DNA from: Coix lacryma-jobi var. lacryma-jobi
Lineage: Eukaryota; Streptophyta; Magnoliopsida; Poales; Poaceae
Assembly: GCA_009763385.1 (NCBI GenBank)
Contig: CM019826.1
Span: forward strand, 93,294,848-93,358,847
Length of the DNA stretch: 64,000 nucleotides
Reading direction: 5' to 3'
Shown here in pieces: positions 32,010 through 43,545 of the stretch. Numbering within the stretch: position 1 is the stretch's first letter; the number at the start of each line of letters is the position of its first letter. The position numbers were made by a program, and so were the translations under genes. The notes beneath the pieces are model-generated. The model was not told the DNA's origin. It made no database searches and worked only from the letters and a program-made list of their open reading frames with translations.

Positions 32010-33595
32010 TGAGTGCATTGTCAACTACCAACACAAATCATAATAGAATAGAGGATGGAAGGAAGAAGGAGAGAGAACTCGACCAAATGACCCAAAAGCA
32101 TATCAAAGCTGAAGAAGGTCAAGTGGAAAGAATGAAACAACTTGGTTCCCAAAGACATGGGCAACGGCTCGACGCAACCAAGCAAAGCAAAGCTGGCCCT
32201 CAAGAAGAGGTAGAACAGGCTCAACACCGCTAGCGTGAAAGCTCGACACCAATCGAAAAATCAATTGAAATCAAAGCAAAGATAGAGCTAGCCCTCAAGA
32301 AGAGGCAGAACGGGCTCAACACCGCTAGCGAGAAAGCTCAATACCAACTGAACAAGCACAAACGCAAAGACGCTAGTCCCTCAAGAAAGAGGCAAAGGCT
32401 CAACACAACTAGCTATCAAAAGTGCTTTGAACCAATTGGAAAGCTCAAGGACCAAGCAAACTTCCCCTCAAATAGTGCACGCAACCAGGAAAATATTTCT
32501 CCCCCAAAGTCAGAGACGGAGAACACATGATTTGCAAGATTTTCTCCCCCTTAGTTGAAAATGCACCAACAAGCAAATTTCTCCCCCTTTAAAGAATAAC
32601 TCCCCCTTCCAAAATGCATATGAGTCAATATGCAAGTTAGCAGCTTCAGGAATATAGTCGATAAAATATGAAGATGCTCAGCAAAGTGCTGATCTGATGA
32701 CTCAACAACATGCACATAATGCTAGCAAAGGCTCAAACTGATCACCAAATACGAAAAATGAACATGTGAGCAACATGAGCAGTTTTTAGCCAAAAAGGTA
32801 TTCACCATAAAAATAGCACCAAACATGTATAGATAGGAAGTCAAACAAGTGCTAAACATGTATACAAGGTGAACTACCCCTAGCACAGTTCAACCATCAT
32901 GCTATAGAGTGAAACATAGACTTGTGTATCCAAATTTTATCGGAGTTGCAGCGGTTAAATTACACAAGTTTAAATTTCAGCATGTGATTGCGAGAGGTTG
33001 AAAGCTTGTCATTGCCTAACTTTTCAACTGTGCGAAGCCTATGCAGAAGCAATCAGAAGCTTAAAGCAACAGTTTCGGTCATACACTACATAGCTCAAGT
33101 TTAACTCAAAGTGCAATGAGAAACAGTCTCGAAACTGTGATGTGCTGACAAGCAGTCCCGTCTCGATCTTTTCAATTCACTTAACTTGGTTCAAATTTTA
33201 TCTCAGAATATGAACATACCAAGCAAGTGAATGACTCAGAACTAGAGACATAGCAACCTAGCATATATGAAAAGCACGAGTGAATTCTATACATCCTACA
33301 CATGCTAGTTGCATATCTCAATGGTGAACAGTTTCAAGTTTTATGTACATTAAGCAGGTTCATCATTCAAAAATAGCTCAGCTCAAAATATGCAATAGTG
33401 ATCAGAAAGAGCATAAGCTACAAGCATCATCATAAAACATCGGAGCAAATACAATAGAGCATAGTCACATTCTAAGGATTATATTCATGAAGCTCTGAAT
33501 GTAAATATGCAAGATGAAATGCAAAGATGCATGAAGAAACCAAATGAAAAACACAAAGTCAGTTTATAATACAAGAGTCAAAATGTTTCCCCCAT
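32010..33595 (-). other. A post-pol non-coding region
   Basis: No credible ORF. It holds repeats with the core CTAGCCCTCAAGAAGAGG and GGCTCAACACCGCTAGC (32180-32400), the CCCAAAGACATGGG module (32146-32160), auxiliary polypurine tracts, and a block at 32815-33480 that aligns to B 42740-43400. D carries an env-like ORF in this position. Confidence 0.8.
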
Positions 33596-36500
33596 CTAAA
33601 AGGGGAAACACACACCAAGCTCACCTCTCAACCTAGCAAAAGTTGATTGGTCCAAAGGCTTGGTGAAAATATCAGCCAACTGATGATGAGTATCGACATG
33701 GCGAATGTCGATATCACCCTTCTCATAGTGGTCTCGCAGAAAATGAAAGCGCACATGAATGTGTTTGGTCTTAGAGTGCAGCACGGGGTTCTTAGCAACG
33801 CTAATAGCACTCGTGCTGTCACAAAGCAAAGGAACGCAAGAAAAGCTCAGACTAAAATCACGCAAAGTGGCCATCATCCAGAGCAACTGGGAACAGCAGC
33901 TAGCCGCAACAACATACTCAGCCTCCGTGGTAGACTGGGCGACACAAGACTACTTGTGAGAAGACCACGATACAAGAGAAGAACCAATAAACTGACAAGT
34001 CCCAGAAGTGGATTTGCGATCAACGCGGCAACCAGCAAAATCGGCATCAGAATAACCGCAAAGGGAGAGGGTGGAAGAAGCAGAATACCAAATCCCAAAT
34101 TCTGGAGTGAAGCATAAGTACCTCATAATGCGCTTGACCGCCTGATGGTGAGAAGTGCGCGGCGACGACTGAAATCGCGCGCACAGACACACCGCGGACT
34201 GGATGTCCGGGCGTGTCGCCGTCAGGTACAGCAGCGACCCGATCATACTCCGGTACTCCTTCTGGTCCATAGCTTCTCCATCCACATTCGCATCCAGGGC
34301 CGCCGTGGTCAGCATGGGTGTCGGGAGAGGCTTGGCCTCACCCATGTCGAACTTCTTCAGGATGTCCTTGGTGTACTTTCCCTGGTGCACGAACGTCCCC
34401 TCTCGGGATTGCTTGATTTGCAACGCGAGGAAAAACGTCGACTCGCCCATCATGCTCATCTCAAACTCCCTGCTCATAGTGTCTGCAAACTTGGCAACCA
34501 AAGCATGAGAAGAACCACCAAAAATGATATCATCCACGTAAATCTGGACCAAGAGAGTATCATTGCCTTGCTTGAGGAGAAAAAGCGTTTTATCCACACA
34601 TCCCATTTTAAAACCCTTAGCAAGCAAAAAGGTTTTCAACCTATCATACCAGGCTCTAGGGGCTTGTTTCAAACCATACAAAGCTTTGTGAAGTTTAAAA
34701 ACATGCATGGTTTAGAAACTTGGGATTTTCGAAACTGGGAGGTTGTCTCACATACACTTCCTCTTCTATGTAGCCGTTTAAGAAGGCACTCTTGACATCC
34801 ATTTGAAAAAGTTTAAACCCTTTGGATGCAGCAAAAGCCAAGAGTATCCTAATCGCCTCCAAACGAGCTACAGGAGCAAAAGTCTCCTCATAGTCTATGC
34901 CCTCCTTCTGACTATATCCCTGGGCTACTAGTCTGGCCTTGTTTCTCACAACATGGCCATCCTCTCCTTGTTTGTTTTTGAAAACCCATTTTGTCCCAAT
35001 AGGATGACACTCAGGAGGAGGAGGAACATGAACCCAAACCCGATTTCTTTCAAAATTTTCTAACTCCTCATGCATGGCATTGACCCAATCTGGATCAGAT
35101 AAAGCGTGTCCAACATCTCGGGGTTCAAAATCAACAACAAATGCAGAATGAGCAAAGTGAGAGATTTGTTGTGACCTTGACCGAGTGACACGTTCGCCGA
35201 TGCTGCCGATCATCTGTTGAGGCGGGTGTTGGCGCTGGATATGTCGTGGCGCCTCCCGAGCAGAAGTGATCTCCCCCTCAACAGCAGCTGGTGCCTCCTC
35301 GGGTACAAAAGGTACCGCTCGAGGTGGCGGATCCCACGGCCCCCAAGATGAAGAAGTGTCGGGGCCATGAGTCATAGTAGAAGCCGCTCCTTGCGGCACA
35401 GCAGGTGGAGGGGGTGCTGGATTATCTATAACTTCAGCACCCTCATCCTCGTCATCAAAAAGAGGCTCATCAACCTCATGATCACCTGCACGCTCAAAAC
35501 GAGAAGAAGGACAAACCATGGTCTCGTCGAAGGTGACATCCGATGTCTTCATGACTCGGTTAGTATCAAGGTTAAGCACACGATAAGCACGAGTGTGAGT
35601 GCCATAACCCAAAAACACACCGTCAGAAGAATGAGACTCAAATTTGTCCAGGTTGCCTTTCTTAAGTTTAAAACAGTGGCAACCAAAGACTCTAAAATAA
35701 CTCACCTTGGGAAGTTTTCCAAAACGCAACTCATAAGAAGTCTTTTTCAAGAAAGCTCGGAGAAAAATGCGATTGGAAATGTAGCATGCAGTGCTCATCG
35801 CTTCGGCCCAATATCGCCTAGGAGTCCTATGCTCATCGAGCGTCGTCCTGGCCATCTCTACAAGGGTCCAATTCTTCCTTTCTACAACACCATTCTGAGG
35901 CAGTGTGTAGGGGGAAGAAAACTGAAGCTCTAAACCCAAAGAGTTACAAAATTTCTCAAAATCTGAATTCTTGAATTCGGAACCATTATCACTCCTAATA
36001 GCTCGCATCGAGTTCAAAGGGAACTCGTTCTGAAGACGCAAAATCAGATTGCGAGCAAAAGAGAAAGTCTCGGTCTTCTCAGCTAAAAAGAAGACCCACG
36101 AATATCTCAAAAAGTCATCAACAACAACAAGCACATACCACTTCCCCCCAACCGAGCTCACCCGAGCCGGACCAACAAGGTCCATGTGCAAAAGCTCTCC
36201 AGGGTGCTTGGTCATGACCTGAGTCACTAGATGGTGGGGAGCGGCAACCATCTTCCCATGTCTACAAGAATGACAAACAAGATCCTTCTCCATGGATAAC
36301 TTGGGCAATCCTCGGATTTGGCCAAGTGAACTAAGCCTTGCAAGCAAGTCGAAGCTCAAGTGTCCTAGTCTCCTATGCCACTTGCAAAGATCAGAGGAGG
36401 AGGGTCCAGCCAAAAGATAACGAGAAATGCCAAACGATTCCAAGAAATCTGCACGAAAGACTTTTCCAAAGGGTGAAATCACACAAACAAGATTGCCCTG

Positions 36501-36803
36501 AGGATCCAAAATGCGACTGAGATTCGGCTTAAAATGAATCTCATAGTCGTCATCAAAGAGTTGCGAAACAGAAAGAAGGTTAAAATGCAAGTTAGAAACA
36601 AGAGCAACATCGCGCAACACAAAGTGCTCATTAACTCGCACCGACCCACGAGACAACACTTTACCTTTACTATTGTTGCCGAAGGTGATAAACTCTCTTC
36701 CGGCGACTGGACTAAGACTGGAGAACCACTTGGCGTTTCCGGTCATGTGCCTCGAACACCCGGAATCCACCAACCAAACGTTCTCCAATCATTTTACCTA
36801 CAT
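33596..36803 (-). pseudogene. A Sirevirus pol polyprotein, frameshifted
   Basis: pol begins with ATG (36801-36803), which shares its A with the gag stop TGA (TGATG, 36801-36805). Codon 2 is TAG (36798-36800). Then: retropepsin WLVDSGCSRHMTG near 36750; pre-integrase HRRLGHLS and CHSCRHG; integrase D, D, E (HMDLVGP, IRSDNGSEF, VVERKN); a Pro/Ala-rich linker; reverse transcriptase with FQMDVKSAFLNGY, then YVDDIIFG near 34520; RNase H with GYSDADFAGC and DIFTKPLD. An extra CATG at about 34703 shifts the frame inside reverse transcriptase, and a TAG (33950-33952) interrupts RNase H. The C-terminus, GELGVCFPF, is shared with B. Confidence 0.92.
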
Positions 36804-39430
36804 CAATAAAAAGACATAGGGTGAGCAGACGGTCCAACACTGGGGTTAGTGAAGTAGGGAGAATACCAGTGTTGGGCCGGCTGCTCAAAAGAACGGTTAG
36901 CAGAAAAACCATTCCTAGCACGTCTACGAGAAGAGCGATCACCACGTAGAGGAAAACGTGGTCCGCTAAGGGAGGAGCGTCCATCGCGATACTCAAAACG
37001 CGGTGGGGGAAAACACTCAACTACAAATCCACCGCCACGGGGTCCATAGCCTACAATTGTAGGCTCCCACCGGGCACGACCTCCTCGCGGCCTAGGCCTA
37101 GGAGCTTGAGGTTTCGGACCTCTAGGCCTAGCAACACGCCTCTGAACATTAGGCACATGTACATCATGGAAGGGATGGTACATGTCCATGTTGTTCATCT
37201 CCTTTGCACGGCGCGCCTCTCTCTTGCGCCGAAAGCAAAACTCACTCAAGTGTCCATCTCTCCCACAATGCTCACAATGGTACCTCACCGCTCTCATAGG
37301 CGGTTGTTGGTACTCACGGTAGTGGGTGTGGATCACTTTGCCCTTCTGTGGCAAAAGCTCCTCTTGGATGGGTGGCATGGTGTCCAACTTGTTCTTGAGG
37401 TGGTTTGGTTTTGGAGCCCATGATTGTTTCTTTGGTGGAGCTCTCGGAGGTTCAACAAAGACCCCATCCTTGGTGTTAGGCTTGAGAGGCTCTTTGGGTG
37501 GAATCTTGGTAAGCTTGGGAGTAGTGGTGGAGTTGGGCTTCTCACATGGGTTAAGACCACTTGACTCTCCAATCTTTCCAAAAGACAAAACATCAACACC
37601 CGGAGCAAAGCCTACACCTGGACCTCCTGCAGCACGCTTGAACTGGGAGATCATCATCCCAAGCTGCGGCTCACCACTCGACACCCATGACAAGATGGTC
37701 CGAAGGTATGTGTTTTCCTCCTCGGTTTGCATCTTGTCTTGCTTCACATTCGCAATCTCCATCTCCAAACCCTCACAAAGAACGCACCTAGTCACACATG
37801 TGCTATCCGAGCTGGCCTTCTCAAGAGACACAATCTTGGCATTCTTCTCTGCCAACTCGGATTGCACGCCCGCACAGGACTTGCACGCACCCAACAGCGA
37901 GGATCTAGCCTTCAGCTCATCCACCTCTCCTACAAACACAACATACTTGCTTCTCAAAGTGAGAAGGTCAGTCATGTGTGTGGTGCACATCTCACACTCC
38001 TCCTCATCGGTAACAACTACGATGGACTTGACAGATTCAAGTTCCTTCACCGTATCCTCCCACTTCTGCCTAAACTCCTTGCGCTCTCTAGCAGCACGCC
38101 TAAGCAACTTATCCTGACTAAGGAGCGCGGCAGTAAGCTTCTCGACCTCAGCAGAAAGCTCGTCGGGGGTCTGAGATACCTGGGAGGTGTCGTCGTTGTC
38201 GTCGTCGTCATCGTTCCGAGGGGTGTCCTCCAGCTCGCCGTTGACCTCCTTGCCGAGAGCCATGGTGCAGAAGCCCTCGTCGTCGGCGAAGAAGCAGAGG
38301 CCATTGAGCTTGTCCTCGATCTTCTTCTTCTCGGACTCGTCATCGCTTGAGGAAGCAGAGTCGTCATCCGAGTCGTCGATGTCGCTGAGCGTGGCGAAGA
38401 ATGCACGCTGCTCAGCCTAGGCCTTCTCCAAGTACTTGGTCTTGATGTACTCCTTGTTGAAGCCGCCCTTCCGCTTGTGCCTTGCGGGGACGTACTTCTC
38501 CTTGCGCTTGCCGGAGTCGTACTTGTGCCCATGATCCGCCTTGCTGAAGACTTACTTGTTCTTCTTCGGGCAATTGGCGATGAAGTGGTTGGGGTCGCCG
38601 CACTCGAAGCATCCTGAGCGTCCTCCTCCGCGGCGACGGTTCATGCGGTTGTTATGAAACCACGAGAACCGGTTGGCGAGCAAAGCCAACTCGTCATCCC
38701 CCAAAGACTCCAGCTGCTCCTCTGTGACAGAAAAGAGAGAAGAGAGTGCAACACCTCCAGAGGGGTTAGCAGAAGAGCCAGAAAGCAAAGCCATTGATGG
38801 ACCAGAAGGATTTTCATATGAAGCCCTCGCCATGGCATCGATCTCACTGGACTTGAGCTTACTGAAGAGCTCATCGCACGTGAGGGTCTCATAGTTAGGC
38901 GATTCGATGATCGCCTGAACCTTGGAATCCCACATCGATCGATCAAGAGTATGGAGTAGCTTGAGAGCTCTCTCATGATCGTCGAAAGGCAACAGCTCCT
39001 TGTTAGCCCTCATCCTGTTGACAATCACCTGAAAGCGAGCGAATAAACTTTCTATGCTCTCGCCAGGCATATGTCGAAAGTTCTCATACTCTCGCTTGAA
39101 CGACTTGTAGAGTCGGGTTTTGACTTGAGAGGTTCCCTCATGGAAACGCATGAGGGTAGCCTAAATCTCCCGAGCCGTGGCGAGGTGAGAAACGCGATCA
39201 AACTCACTCATGCTCAGACATGAGAAAAGAGCATTACGGGCTCGACTATTGGCATCGTGCTCATAGATCTGAAGCTGAGAGACATGAGCAGCCAAGACCA
39301 CGTAATCGGCAGAGTTGCAAATATCCCAGATGGAAGCACCCAAACTCTGCAGATAGGCCGACATGCGTATCTTCCAATACGCATAGTTCGTCCCATCGAA
39401 AAACGGCGGTTTGCCCACACCGCGATCCAT
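36803..39430 (-). pseudogene. A Sirevirus gag, three in-frame stops
   Basis: Starts MDRGVGKPPFFDGTNYAYW at the ATG 39428-39430, a typical copia gag N-terminus, about 60 bp after the PBS. All parts share one frame: capsid-like domain; first zinc knuckle CFECGDPNHFIANC near 38570-38615; acidic Asp/Ser-rich segment; coiled-coil-rich region; second zinc knuckle CEHCGRDGHLSEFC near 37229-37280; Arg/Gly/Pro-rich tail ending SFY. Stops interrupt it at 39161 (TAG), 38552 (TAA) and 38417 (TAG). The frame is open from there to the terminal TGA at 36803-36805. At about 875 codons it is long for a copia gag but fits Sireviruses. Confidence 0.9.
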
Positions 39431-39479
39431 GTCGCCTTCTGTGGATCTGGAACCGGCTAAGGTGGAAGATCCTTAACCT

Positions 39480-39491
39480 GCTCTGATACCA
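39480..39491 (-). promoter_or_regulatory. Primer binding site of A (initiator tRNA-Met type)
   Basis: TGGTATCAGAGC on the - strand, 2 bp inside the 5' LTR; the standard copia PBS. Confidence 0.92.
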
Positions 39492-39493
39492 AT

Positions 39494-41570
39494 TGAAGGA
39501 CCGAGAATGCAATAGCAAGGCGACCAGAGGGGGGTGAATAGGAGCTCAAATATTTCTTTTGAAACTTTGGCCTTTTGTCACAAAATCAACCCCAAGAGCT
39601 TCGATCGAAATCGTGATGCCCACGACCTTTGGAAGAGGGTGGATGATCCCTATGATCACAGCGAGGCACCCCAAAGCGATAGCGAACCAAACGCCAAAAG
39701 CACTGGAGCAAGTTGAACCCTCAAAAACCAAGTCTCAGACGTAGATAGATGGCTACGTCGAGAAACTCCTAAATACCTATGCTAACTAGTAGCAAAGATA
39801 CCTAGAGAGGTTCCTTGATAACCTCTAGGGCCAAACGAGAAGTCCGGAAACCGAGCGGAGAAGCCGGGAGAGCAAACGCACCAAACCGGAACACACAGCC
39901 AACTCGCGGACTGTCCGGACCTGGGATCCCGGACTGTCCGCCCCTACTGTGGACTGTCCGCTAGGGGATGGCGTACTGTCCGCCGGTCAAAAGTGCAAAC
40001 ACGCACTGGTTCTGAAAGTCCCCGTGACAGTCCCGGACTGTCCGCGGTTTATACCGGCGAACTGTCCGCCGGTCAACCGAGACCCAAACAGCAAGGACTC
40101 GTGGCCACTGGTCTGGCCAAGTCCCCGATGCGCGGACTATCCGCGGGAGGAACGGCGGACTGTCCGCGACCTCCCAGTGAGGGCGATTTTGGTCGCCCCT
40201 CACACAACTCTTCCCAATTCCGAATCAAAACTCAATCCCACGTTCCCAAACTTGGAGAGGATGATCACGAGGTAGTTAAGAGACTATCCCCAAGAAATCA
40301 TCCACTCAAATCGATTCAATCACCGGGAAATCGAAAAGGGAGGAGTATGAACGAAAAAGCGCCACGAAAACGAAATCAACCCGATCTACTTGCTCGTGAG
40401 GAGTTAGATAAATTCCTTCAGTGGAAATGATCTCCTCACTATAAAGAACAAGTTGATTGAAACGGATTTCGAAAGACGCAGTAGAGAGGGAGATCGAGTG
40501 ACGGGAAAATCATGGAGAAACGAAGAACGCAAAGAACACAAACAAAACGCGAATCAAGTCATCGATCTGCAACTGTGTGGCTACCACACGCTACAACAGT
40601 GAGATTACGGTCTCACTTCCTCAAAATCTCCAGTACACAGAGGTATGGTTCTCTGCGGATCTCAGTAGCTACAGCAAGGGATTGGGAGAGCAGGAAACCC
40701 TAGAAGCAAAGAGCAAATGACTGAGATAGAATGGGAGGAGGGTGTCTCCCTCTACTTATCCTAATTCTAATTCCTACTCTACCCCTCACTAATTACAGAG
40801 CGAACCAGCTAAACCCTAGGGTTATTCTGGACCAACACGAAGATGCTAGTGATCCGACGGCCACGCCCGCACAACTGGTAGCGTTGCCTCGACGCAACCT
40901 CACGGATTGCCGCCACGTGCCGCCACCGCTCCGCTCATCCTTTTCCTGGACTTCGCCCCCGGTTTTGAGGCCCAAACCGGGAAACCGGTCTTCACGACCA
41001 AGCCCCAGTTTTGAGGCCCAAACCGGGAAACCAGCCGTCCATCGCCTGAGTTTTGTGGCCCAAACTCAGAAACCCGCAGCACCCAGGTTTTGAGGCCCAA
41101 ACCTGGAAACCGTCCTCAGCTCGACTTTTCTGGCCCAAACTCGGAAACCATCAGCGCCCAGGTTTTGAGGCCCAAACCTGGAAACAGTCCACTCGGTGGT
41201 TTTTCTGTGGCTCAACCACCAAACCGAACCGTAGAGGGGATGCACCGCCCATGCATCCCGTCCACCAACATGTGTCCCCAGGTCCTCGACCCAGGCAACA
41301 CCAGGCCTGCAAGACTCCGCTCGTTGCTGTCCCAGGCTGTCAGCCACCACAGCTGATCCTCGGGCCACCGGTCCCTCAATCCAAGCCTCACGTCCGCCCT
41401 TCGCCACTCTCGGTCCATCGGCACGGCACGTCTCTACTTGACCTTCACCTTGCCCCTGATCATTGTATCCGTGCTCGACACCTGCACAACACAAGCCAAA
41501 GAACCTGCTCATTATCCCAGTTGACAATCACTCATCACTCAGAGACTCGGCATACACCCATGTATCTGCA
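39494..41570 (-). repeat. A 5' LTR
   Basis: 2077 bp, TGAAGGACCGAGAATG to TATCTGCA on the + strand. The GGAC-N-GTCC cluster is at 39905-40170 and the stem-loop array at 40960-41230. The array has two CCGGTTT-type units where the 3' LTR has three. Confidence 0.94.
40960..41230 (-). repeat. Array of seven stem-loops, A 5' LTR
   Basis: The same arms as at 31336-31660, but with one CCGGTTT/AAACCGG unit fewer. It lies about 340-610 bp from the LTR start on the element's strand. Confidence 0.88.
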
Positions 41571-41575
41571 TCAAT

Positions 41576-41821
41576 GCCATGTGCCAGCTACCACAGCTGG
41601 TCCTCAGGTCTCCTGGTCCGTCGGTCCAAGCTCCACGTCCGCCCTTCACCGCTCCCGGTCCGTCGGCACGACACGTCCCTACTTGACCTTCACCTCACCT
41701 TCGACCACTGCCCGAGCTCCGCACCTGCACATCAACACAGCCAAGAGACATGTTGCCCGTTGATCGATCACTCATCACTCAGGAGGGAACCACAAGGGCA
41801 CATATCAACCTTGTGTTCTCA
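41576..41821 (-). repeat. B 3' LTR, part 2 (LTR start)
   Basis: Continues 29873 after A. Ends TGTTCTCA on the + strand, followed by the B polypurine tract ATCAAGGGGGAGAT (- strand, 41822-41834). Confidence 0.88.
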
Positions 41822-43545
41822 ATCTCCCCCTTGATGAGTGCATCGTCAACTCATAGTAACCGTAACCAACATAAAAAGAAAGCAGAATTAGATAGAAGGA
41901 GAAAAACTCACTCAAGATGTTCAAAAGCCAGAGAAAAGGCTAAAGAAGCACAAATCGAGATGAGCGAAGCTTGGTCCCCAAAGACATGGGCAACGGTTTG
42001 ACACAACCAAGCAAAAAATCGGAGCAACAACTCATCAGAGAACAAAACTCGATCAAAATCAGAGCACAAGACTCGGTTCCCAAAGACATGGGAAACGGCT
42101 CGACGCAACCAAGTCAGAAACAAGCTAGTCCTCAAGAAGAGGCAAAAAGGGCTCAACACCACTAGATGAAAGCTCGATACCAAATGAAGACTGCATAAGA
42201 AGCAGCTACTGCTAGTCCCTCAAGATAGTCACTGAGGCTCAACACAACCAGCAGTAAGCCCGATATCAATCAAGAACCATCAAAACATGGTGAAGACAGC
42301 TAAAAGATCGATATCAAATAAAAGCCGAAAGCCGACTCAGAGCAGGCAGAAAAACTTCCCCTCAATCAAAGAACTCCCCCTCAACAAGAGAAGCATAAAT
42401 TGCAAATTGTCACCACAGAAAGTCTAAAAAATCTCATCATTGGAAACATTCTCCCCCTTGGGGGCAATTTCAATCAAAAGAGAAGGGAAAAGGACTCAAG
42501 AATGCACATGAGTCAAAAATGCATGTTAGCAAATGCACATGAGTCAAAAATGCATGTTAGCAGCTTCAAGTATATACTCGAAAGAGTGAAAGAATGCTCT
42601 AAAGAGTGCTGATCTGACTACAAAGCAACAGACAAAAGTGCTAGCAAAGGCTCAAACTGATCACCAAATACGAAATATGAGTGCATAAGCCGAGTGAGCA
42701 ATTTTTAAGCTGTTTAGAAAGTCGTTTCACCATCAAAGTAGCACTGAACATGTATAGACAGGAAGTCAAACAAGTGCTAAACATGTATACAAGGTGAACT
42801 ACCCCAAGTACAGTTCAATCATCATGCTATAGAATGAAACATAGACTTGTGTTTTCAGATTTTATCGGAGAATTTGCAGCGGTTATTAACACAAGTTTAA
42901 ATTCAGCATGTGATTGCGAGAGGTTGTAAGCCTGTCATTGCCTAACTTTTCAACCGTGCTAAGCCTATGCATATGCAATCGGAAGCTTAAAGCATCGGTT
43001 TCGGTCTTACACTACACGGCTCAAGTTTAACTCAAAGTGCTATGAGAAACAGTCTTGATACCATGATGTGTTGACAGAGCAATCCCATCTCGATCTTTTC
43101 AATTCACTAATACTTGGTTCATTTTAAACAGAATATGAACAATCCAAGCAAGTGAAAGACTCAGAACTAGAGACATAACAACCTAGAATATATGAAATAG
43201 CTCAAGTGACCTCAACACATCCTACACATGCTAGTTGCCAATCTCAATGGTGAACATGTATCAAATTTTAGGTTCATTAAGCATGTTCATCATTCTGAAA
43301 AATACAGCTTAGCTCACAACATGTATTAGTGATCAAAAGGAGCCTAAGCTACAAGCATCATCACATATCATCGAGGCATACACTAATCAGAGCATAAGTT
43401 CATTCTTAAGAATATAGACATGAAGCTTGAAAATGCAAGATGCATATATGATGAAGTCAGAATCGGAGCCAAAACAACATAAGAAAGACTCAAGACCCAA
43501 AAACAAAAAGTCAGTCTATAATACATCAAAAAATGCTTCCCCCAT
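41822..43545 (-). other. B post-pol non-coding region
   Basis: PPT at 41822-41834; CCCAAAGACATGGG-type modules near 41976 and 42080; CTAGTCCCTCAAGA repeats near 42125 and 42213; auxiliary polypurine tracts near 42360, 42372 and 42450. A perfect 31-bp tandem duplication at 42501-42562 contains ATGAGTCAAAAATGCATG. The block 42740-43400 aligns to A 32815-33480. No ORF. Confidence 0.8.

Larger units (their letters stand above)
29874..41570 (-). mobile_element. Sirevirus A, full length with target-site duplication
   Basis: 11.7 kb, flanked by tcaat at 29869-29873 and 41571-41575. The 3' LTR is 29874-31996 (2123 bp) and the 5' LTR 39494-41570 (2077 bp). PBS, gag, pol, a post-pol region and a PPT are all present in the right order on the - strand. 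It is inserted in the B 3' LTR; the target is recognisable by comparison with the solo LTR near 26620-26640. gag has three in-frame stops, and pol has a frameshift plus stops, so it is not autonomous. Confidence 0.96.
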
